A program made the translations under genes and the position numbers. Shown piece by piece: positions 58,753 through 64,000 of a stretch of 64,000 nucleotides of DNA. Origin of the DNA: Kineococcus terrestris (GTDB lineage Bacteria > Actinomycetota > Actinomycetes > Actinomycetales > Kineococcaceae); the NCBI RefSeq assembly GCF_041020765.1, contig NZ_JBEUEJ010000014.1, one strand, 5' to 3'. Numbering within the stretch: the stretch's first letter is position 1; every line of letters starts with the position of its first letter. Under the pieces are notes generated by a model. That model was not told where the DNA came from. It was given only the letters and a program-made list of their open reading frames with translations, and searched no databases.

Positions 58753-58758
58753 ACGCTA
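58753..58758 (-). promoter_or_regulatory. -10 element of a likely leaderless promoter
   Basis: TAGCGT on the minus strand, 6 nt before GTG 58746. Confidence 0.45.
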
Positions 58759-58810
58759 ACGGTTGCGCGGGTGCTGTGCCCAGCGGCCGGTCGGGGCGTG
58801 GTCGGCCCGG

Positions 58811-59782
58811 TCAGCGGCCGAAGCCGGTGGCCAGCCGCGTGAACCCCTCGTCCAGGTCCACCCGCGGCTCCCAGCGCAGCAGCTCGCGGGTGCGGCGCTG
58901 GTCGAACCAGTGCGCGGTCGACAGCTGCTCGGCCAGGAAGCGCGTCATCGGCGGCTCCTCGGGCAGCCGCGCGCGCGTCCACACCCGCTCCACGACGCTC
59001 CCGGCGGCCTTGGCCAGCGCCGAGTGCACCCGCCGGGTCGGCGCCGGCACCCCGGCGGCCTCGCAGATGGCCGCCAGCCACTCCGAGACGGTGCGCGGCT
59101 GGCCGTTGGTCACCACGAACGCCTGCCCGTGCACGCCCTCGTCCTCGGCGCGGTCCAGCGCCGCGACCAGCGCGTCCACGGCGTTGTCCACGTAGGTGCA
59201 GTCGATGAGCGCTGCCCCGTCGTCCAGCAGCGGCAGCCGGCCGGCGCGGGCGCGGTCGGCGATGCGCTGCACCAGCTGCGTGTCGCCGGGGCCGACGACG
59301 ATGTGCGGGCGCACCGCGACCACCGCGAAGCCGGGCGCGTCCGCGGCCAGCGCCAGCAGCTCCGCCTCGGCCTTGGTCACCGCGTACGAGCCGTGCGCGG
59401 CGGCCGGGTCGGCCGGGTCGGTGCCCGCCCCCACCAGCGCGTGCCCGGCGTGGGCGACGGAGGGGGAGCTGACCTGCACGAACCGGCGCACCCCGCTCGC
59501 GCGGGCCGCCTCGAGCAGCCCGTACGTGCCGCGCACGTTCGTCTGGACGAACTCCTCGTGCGCCCCGGTGATCGACACCTTCGCGGCCAGGTGCACCACG
59601 GCGTCCACGCCCTCCACGGCGCGGGCCACGGCCGCCACGTCGGTCACCGAGCCCAGGACCTCCTCCAGGCCCAGCCCGGCGCTGCGCCGCTGCAGCAGCC
59701 GCACCCGCTCGCCGCGGCGGGCCAGCGCCAGAGCGGTCTCGCGGCCCAGCATCCCGCTGGCCCCGGTCACCAGCACCCTCAC
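58811..59782 (-). CDS. oleD: OleD-type NAD(P)-dependent reductase (323 aa)
   Basis: A short-chain dehydrogenase of the 3-beta-HSD class. The Rossmann motif is VTGASGMLGRETAL, the catalytic pair is in SYAVTKAEAE (YxxxK), and VHLAAKVSITGAHEEF is typical of the group. OleD reduces the 2-alkyl-3-ketoacid made by OleA. Its GTG overlaps the oleBC stop by four bases, so it is the last gene of the ole operon. Confidence 0.92.
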   Translation of the reverse strand: MRVLVTGASGMLGRETALALARRGERVRLLQRRSAGLGLEEVLGSVTDVAAVARAVEGVDAVVHLAAKVSITGAHEEFVQTNVRGTYGLLEAARASGVRRFVQVSSPSVAHAGHALVGAGTDPADPAAAHGSYAVTKAEAELLALAADAPGFAVVAVRPHIVVGPGDTQLVQRIADRARAGRLPLLDDGAALIDCTYVDNAVDALVAALDRAEDEGVHGQAFVVTNGQPRTVSEWLAAICEAAGVPAPTRRVHSALAKAAGSVVERVWTRARLPEEPPMTRFLAEQLSTAHWFDQRRTRELLRWEPRVDLDEGFTRLATGFGR

Positions 59783-62526
59783 GCCAGCCTCCCCGCCCGC
59801 TGCCCGGCCAGGACCCGCCCGGCCCACGCCGCCACCCGCACCCGGTCGATCTTGGAGTTGTGCCGCACGTCGGTGGGCAGCGCCGGCACCAGCAGCACCG
59901 CGACCACGTCGCGGCCGGTCGCCGCGCGCACCGCCCGCGCCACCGCGGGCCCGGCCACGGTGGTGCGCCGCACCGGCGGGTCGGCCTCGGCGACCACCGC
60001 CAGCCGGCGCGCGTGCCGCGGGCCCACCCCCACCAGCGCCGCGCGGGCGATCCCCTCGACGGTCTCGGCGCGCTGCTCCAGCCCGACGGGGGTGATCACC
60101 TCGTCGGCGGTGACCACCACGTGCGCCAGGCGGCCCTGCACCCACAGCCGGCCCCGCTCGTCCAGGTGCCCCACGTCGCCGGTGCGGTGCCAGCGCCCCG
60201 AGGGGTTGGCCGCCGCCAGCGCGCTCGAGGGGCGCACCCGCACGCTGGCCGCGTGGGTGTCCCACAGCTGGTCGTAGCGGTCCTTGACGTGCTCACCGCC
60301 CACGACGACCTCCCCGGTCGTCCCCGGGGTGGTCACCACGTCCTCGCCCGCGGCGCCGTCGGCGTCCAGCGGCGCGATGCCCACCACCACACCCGGCACC
60401 GGCCGGCCCACGCACGTGCCGTCCCCGGCACCGGCCTCCAGCAGGTCCGACAGGCCCACGTCGGTCGCCGGCAGCACCTCGGTGGCCCCGTACGGCGAGC
60501 GCGGGTCGGCCAGCGGCATCAGCTCCCGCGCCCGCTGCAGCAGCGGCACGGGCACCGGCGCCCCCGCGCTCAGCAGCGTCTCCACCCGCGCCAGCGCCGC
60601 CCGGCCCGCCTCGTCCAGCCCGTCGGCCGTGGCCAGCACGTTGACCAGCGCGGCGGGGGACAGGAACGCCGAGGTGGACCCGCTGGCGGCCACCGCGTCG
60701 GCCAGGGCGCTCGCGGTCAGGGTCGCGGGCCTCGTCACGTCCATCGCGGGGACCACGCAGGTGGCGCCCAGCGCGGGACCCAGCAGCGCGAACGGCGCGA
60801 ACGCCGAGACCAGCCCGTGGGCGGGGTCGGTGCGGATCGCCGCGCCCAGCGCCCGCGCCAGCATCGCCGTCTGCCGGTGCGTGTAGACCACGCCCTTGGC
60901 CGGGCCGGTGGAGCCGGAGGTGAACAGCACCAGCGCCTCGGCCTCGGGGGCCGGCTCCGGCGGCAGCTGCGCGCCGGCGGCCAGCGCGCGCCGGCCGCGC
61001 TCGGCGACCTCCAGCACGGTCGTCTCCACGCCCAGCAGCCGCAGCGCCGCCTCGTCCACCCGCACCCCGCGCGGGGTGGCGGCGATCCGGCGGCCCGGCC
61101 AGCGCAGCACGCGCGCGGCGGCCAGCGCCTTGGGCACGCCCACCACGACGTCGACCCCGGCGCCGGTCACCGCGCGGGTCAGACCGCGCACGCCCAGCCC
61201 GGCGTCGGCGACGACGGCCACCGCGCCGATGCGCAGCACCGCGTACAGCACGGCCGTCAGGTCCGCCCCCGGCGGCACCAGCAGGGAGACCCGCTGCCCC
61301 GGGCGCACGCCCAGCTCGGCGAACCCGGCCGCCAGCTCGGTGGTGCGCCGCTGCAGCAGCGACCAGGGGATGCGCCGCACCGGCGGGGGGCCGGAGCCCT
61401 CGCGCTCACCGACCTCCACGACGGCCGGCGCGTCCGGCTCGGCGGCGGCCCGCTCGGCGGTGCGCGCCCACAGCGGACGGTGCTCGGGGCGCTCCGGCTG
61501 CGGCGCCTGCTCCTGGGCGTCCTGCGGGGCGGCCGGGCCGGCCGGGTGCACGCGCTCGTCCAGCCAGCGCAGCACCACCCCGGCCACGTCGGCGTCCTCG
61601 GGCAGCAGGTGCCCGGCGCCGGCGAAGCGGTGCACGTCCGCGCCGGGCAGGCGCGCGCGCCAGTCGCGCAGGTACCGCTCGCCGAAGACGGGGTCGCGCG
61701 GGCCCCACAGCACCAGCGCGGGCAGGCCGGAGGCGCCCAGCCGGTCGGCGCCGGCGCTGACCTCCTCGAACGCCGGGCGCACCGGGTGCTCGGGGCCGGT
61801 GGGCACGTCGGCGACGAACGCCTCCACGCCCGCCCGGTCGGCGCGGGTGCGGTAGGGGGCCCGGTACGCGGCGCGCACGTCCGCCGGCAGCGGCGGGCGG
61901 CACAGCGCCAGCGTGGTGCGCAGGAACGCGTCGGTGCGGCTGGTCACCAGCGGCAGCACGCCCGGCAGCGTCGCCAGGGTCAGCGGCCCGGGCGGAGGCG
62001 CGTCGACGGGGTGGGAGGCGGCGGTGTTCATCACGACCAGACCGGCCAGGCGCCGCGCGGCGTGCCGGCCGCCGCGCGCGTGCTCGCGCGCGGCCCAGCC
62101 GGTGGCCACGACCCCGCCCCAGTCGTGCCCGACGGCCACGACGTCACCGCTCAGGTCCAGGGCCGCGACCACCGCGTCCAGCTCGGCGATCCGGTCGGCC
62201 AGCCCGCGGCGCACCCCGGTGCGCTCGGAGAAGCCCATCTCCAGGTGGTCCAGCGCCACCACCCGCCAGCCGAACCCCTGCCGCGAGGCCCGCTGCGCCA
62301 GGTGGCGCCACAGGTAGGACCACGTGGGGTTGCCGTGCACGCACAGCAGCGTGCCCAGCACCTCCCCGGGCGCGGCGTCGGGCGCGGTGTCCAGGACGTG
62401 CCAGGTGCGCTCGGCGCCGGAGGCGTCCGGGGCGCTGACCAGCCGCGACCACTCCGGGCGCCAGCCGGGCAGGCCGGCGGGCGGCAGCCCCGCCGGCTTC
62501 GCGGCGGGACCTGCGGGAGCGTTCAC
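59779..62526 (-). CDS. oleBC: Fused OleB-OleC: beta-lactone decarboxylase plus beta-lactone synthetase (915 aa)
   Basis: Residues about 1-330 are an alpha/beta hydrolase of the haloalkane dehalogenase type: LLCVHGNPTWSYLWRHL and the nucleophile Asp in VGHDWGGVVATGW. Residues about 345-915 are an AMP-dependent ligase with VLFTSGSTGPAKGVVYTH and WHRTGDVGHLDERGRLWVQG. OleC forms a beta-lactone and OleB decarboxylates it to an alkene. The natural OleBC fusion is known in Micrococcus and other actinobacteria. GTG 62526 overlaps oleA. Confidence 0.94.
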   Translation of the reverse strand: MNAPAGPAAKPAGLPPAGLPGWRPEWSRLVSAPDASGAERTWHVLDTAPDAAPGEVLGTLLCVHGNPTWSYLWRHLAQRASRQGFGWRVVALDHLEMGFSERTGVRRGLADRIAELDAVVAALDLSGDVVAVGHDWGGVVATGWAAREHARGGRHAARRLAGLVVMNTAASHPVDAPPPGPLTLATLPGVLPLVTSRTDAFLRTTLALCRPPLPADVRAAYRAPYRTRADRAGVEAFVADVPTGPEHPVRPAFEEVSAGADRLGASGLPALVLWGPRDPVFGERYLRDWRARLPGADVHRFAGAGHLLPEDADVAGVVLRWLDERVHPAGPAAPQDAQEQAPQPERPEHRPLWARTAERAAAEPDAPAVVEVGEREGSGPPPVRRIPWSLLQRRTTELAAGFAELGVRPGQRVSLLVPPGADLTAVLYAVLRIGAVAVVADAGLGVRGLTRAVTGAGVDVVVGVPKALAAARVLRWPGRRIAATPRGVRVDEAALRLLGVETTVLEVAERGRRALAAGAQLPPEPAPEAEALVLFTSGSTGPAKGVVYTHRQTAMLARALGAAIRTDPAHGLVSAFAPFALLGPALGATCVVPAMDVTRPATLTASALADAVAASGSTSAFLSPAALVNVLATADGLDEAGRAALARVETLLSAGAPVPVPLLQRARELMPLADPRSPYGATEVLPATDVGLSDLLEAGAGDGTCVGRPVPGVVVGIAPLDADGAAGEDVVTTPGTTGEVVVGGEHVKDRYDQLWDTHAASVRVRPSSALAAANPSGRWHRTGDVGHLDERGRLWVQGRLAHVVVTADEVITPVGLEQRAETVEGIARAALVGVGPRHARRLAVVAEADPPVRRTTVAGPAVARAVRAATGRDVVAVLLVPALPTDVRHNSKIDRVRVAAWAGRVLAGQRAGRLA

Positions 62527-63569
62527 CAGGCGATCTCGATCATGGCGCTGTTCAGACCGGAGCCCACGCCCATGGCGATCACCCGGTCACCGGCGGCCAG
62601 CTCCGGCGCCGTCTTCGACAGGGTCATCGGCAGGGAGATCGGGCCCACGTTGCCCCAGGTGGGGAACGTCATGGGCACCTTGTCCGGGTCCAGGCCCAGG
62701 CGCTGCACGACCGTGTCGGTGTGCACGCGGGAGATCTGGTGGATGACGAAGCGGTCCGCGCCCGACCAGCCCCACTGCTGGTCCCCGCCCGCGAAGGCGT
62801 CGGCGACGATCTCGATGCCCTCGGTGAGCATCAGCTTGGCGTCGGTGCGCATGTGGTTCATGTCCCCGATGCACAGCTCGTGGTGGGCGGTGCCCGCCCG
62901 CGCCGTGCCGCCCAGCACCCGGTGCGCCTCCGGGTGCTCGTCCGCGCGGCCCAGGACCGCCGCGGCCGCCCCGCAGCCCAGCGTCATCGTCGCGAACTGG
63001 TCCAGGAAGTCGCGGCGGGTGACCTCACCGCCCTGCAGCCGCTCGATCGTGCCCCGGTGCATGCTGCGCACGTCCTCCGCGCCCAGCACGACCGCGTAGC
63101 GCACCGCGCCCGCGTCGATCATCGCCGAGGCCACCTGCAGGGCGTTGACCCAGCCCAGGCACGCGTTGGTGATGTCGAAGTTCAGCGCCGAGGGCGGCAG
63201 GTCCATCTGGTGGTGCACCGAGGTGGCCACCGCCGGCTCCAGGTGCGGGCGGGTGACCGTCGTGGAGATCAGCAGCCCGACGTCCTTGGCGTCCACCCCC
63301 GCCTCGCTCAGCGCCTTGGCGCCGGTCTCGGCCGCCGCCTCCGCGGCGTCCTGGCCGGGGGACCACCAGCGGCGCTCGCGCACCCCGGCGACCTTCTCCA
63401 GCAGCCCCGGGCGCAGCCGCAGCCGCTCCAGCGTGGGGGCCAGCACGTCGTCGAAGTGCGAGGAGGGGACGACGACGGGCGCCTCGAGGTGGGCCACGGA
63501 CAGCAGCGCCGCGTTCGCGGGCCGGAAGGAGGAGTTCCCGAGCGGGTCCCCGTGCGTCTGGTCGTTCAA
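62523..63569 (-). CDS. oleA: OleA thiolase for head-to-head acyl condensation (348 aa)
   Basis: A thiolase/KASIII-like enzyme that joins two acyl-CoAs. The active-site Cys is in DITNACLGWVNALQVASAM; further motifs are VLGAEDVRSMHRGTIE, FVIHQISRVHTDTVV (His) and TFPTWGNVGPISLP (Asn). The start is TTG 63569, with GGGGAAG 3-4 nt upstream. It is the first gene of oleA-oleBC-oleD, the pathway to long-chain internal olefins. Confidence 0.94.
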   Translation of the reverse strand: MNDQTHGDPLGNSSFRPANAALLSVAHLEAPVVVPSSHFDDVLAPTLERLRLRPGLLEKVAGVRERRWWSPGQDAAEAAAETGAKALSEAGVDAKDVGLLISTTVTRPHLEPAVATSVHHQMDLPPSALNFDITNACLGWVNALQVASAMIDAGAVRYAVVLGAEDVRSMHRGTIERLQGGEVTRRDFLDQFATMTLGCGAAAAVLGRADEHPEAHRVLGGTARAGTAHHELCIGDMNHMRTDAKLMLTEGIEIVADAFAGGDQQWGWSGADRFVIHQISRVHTDTVVQRLGLDPDKVPMTFPTWGNVGPISLPMTLSKTAPELAAGDRVIAMGVGSGLNSAMIEIAW

Positions 63570-63840
63570 GGGCTTCCCCAGTCCGTGTGCGTGGCCGCGA
63601 CGTCGTCAGCGGCGAGGGAGCCAGGTTAGCCTCCGCCCGCGCCGGCGCCTCCCGGCGTCCCGATCACCGTCCCGGGTACGACGAGCGGCGTCCGGGGCGC
63701 GGTTCCCGCGCCGCCCGGCGGGAGCGCGGCACGGGCCGCCGGCGCGGGGACGGCGCCACCGCCGCGTGCGGGGCGCTGCGGCTGCCGTGCTACGGTCTTT
63801 CCCGTCCACGAGGGCCGTGACGGCCAGCGTCGGACCACCT

Positions 63841-63925
63841 GTCCGGGTGGCGGAATAGGCAGACGCGCTAGCTTGAGGTGCTAGTCCTCGTACAGAGGGT
63901 GGGGGTTCAAGTCCCCCCTCGGACA
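63841..63925 (+). tRNA. tRNA-Leu (anticodon GAG)
   Basis: Acceptor GTCCGGG pairs with CTCGGAC with one G-T wobble. D-loop GGCAGACGC, anticodon loop TTGAGGT with GAG in the centre, a long variable arm, and T-loop GGTTCAAGTCC are present. CCA is not encoded. Total 85 nt. Confidence 0.96.
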
Positions 63926-63940
63926 CTCGGTGAGACAGCG

Positions 63941-63982
63941 ACGACGAAGGCCCCGACCGTTCACGGTCGGGGCCTTCGTCGT
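63941..63982 (+). terminator. Perfect terminator hairpin after tRNA-Leu
   Basis: ACGACGAAGGCCCCGACCGT (63941-63960) and its exact 20-bp complement at 63963-63982, separated by two bases, form a long stem. Confidence 0.8.
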
Positions 63983-64000
63983 GCCGGGCCTCCGTCCGGT

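Noticed and set aside
1..64000. Prophage, integrase, transposase or genomic island boundaries
   Set aside because: No integrase, transposase or phage structural motif was seen. The tRNA-Leu at the right end is intact, with no visible attachment-site duplication in this window.

Overview
The window is very GC-rich DNA with GTG and TTG starts and many four-base GTGA/ATGA gene overlaps. It carries a flagellar locus of the Gram-positive actinobacterial type: no P- or L-ring genes, and a complete type III export set. The best guess is a motile, Kineococcus-like actinobacterium (Kineosporiaceae). That assignment is inferred from gene content and base composition, not from a database match.

Layout. 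(1) 1-6138: 3' end of flagellin, fliD, fliS, a small fliT-position gene, a membrane chemoreceptor, then a split Aer-like pair (PAS protein plus soluble receptor). (2) 6196-14896: mostly minus-strand signalling genes, comprising two membrane GGDEF proteins, a SpoIIAB/RsbW-like ATPase-fold protein, a GAF/degenerate-GGDEF/GAF/EAL protein, another membrane GGDEF protein, and a small glycosyltransferase-like gene. (3) 15037-24367: an M15 peptidase, a membrane protein of unknown function, cytochrome bd oxidase genes cydA, cydB and a fused cydDC, and a divergent blaI-type repressor with an M56 metalloprotease. Two inverted repeats in the cydA/blaI gap look like operators. (4) 24378-29818, minus strand: a two-gene membrane/coiled-coil operon with a MotB-like small subunit, then an H-NOX sensor with an HNOBA-GGDEF-EAL partner. 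(5) 30319-57043: flgB flgC fliE fliF fliG fliH fliI fliJ, a peptidoglycan hydrolase, fliK flgD flgE, flbD motA motB fliL, fliM fliN fliO fliP, fliQ fliR flhB, flhA, an flhF-like gene, a YcgR-like PilZ gene, a small membrane protein and csrA. (6) 57336-63925: a 32-codon ORF, an App1-like phosphatase, an oleD-oleBC-oleA set for head-to-head olefin synthesis, and tRNA-Leu(GAG).

What ties it together. A motif CTCAAG-N15-GCCGA, resembling FliA/SigD/WhiG promoters, occurs nine times with identical spacing. It lies upstream of the chemoreceptor, the PAS gene, flgB, fliQ and flhA, divergently upstream of the unknown coiled-coil/MotB-like operon, and inside fliF, fliH and the flhF-like gene. A variant with the best -10 (GCCGATAG) precedes fliM. 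It suggests one flagellar sigma regulon that includes the unknown operon. At least four c-di-GMP enzymes or enzyme-like proteins with a PilZ receptor and CsrA sit around the flagellar genes, pointing to a motility/sessility switch linked to oxygen or NO sensing (H-NOX, Aer-like PAS, cytochrome bd).

The most unusual items are the MotB-like/coiled-coil pair under a flagellar promoter, an FlhF-like protein whose GTPase-type domain lacks a P-loop, a FliM without its CheY-binding N-terminus, many apparently leaderless genes, and a four-copy intergenic double-hairpin repeat.
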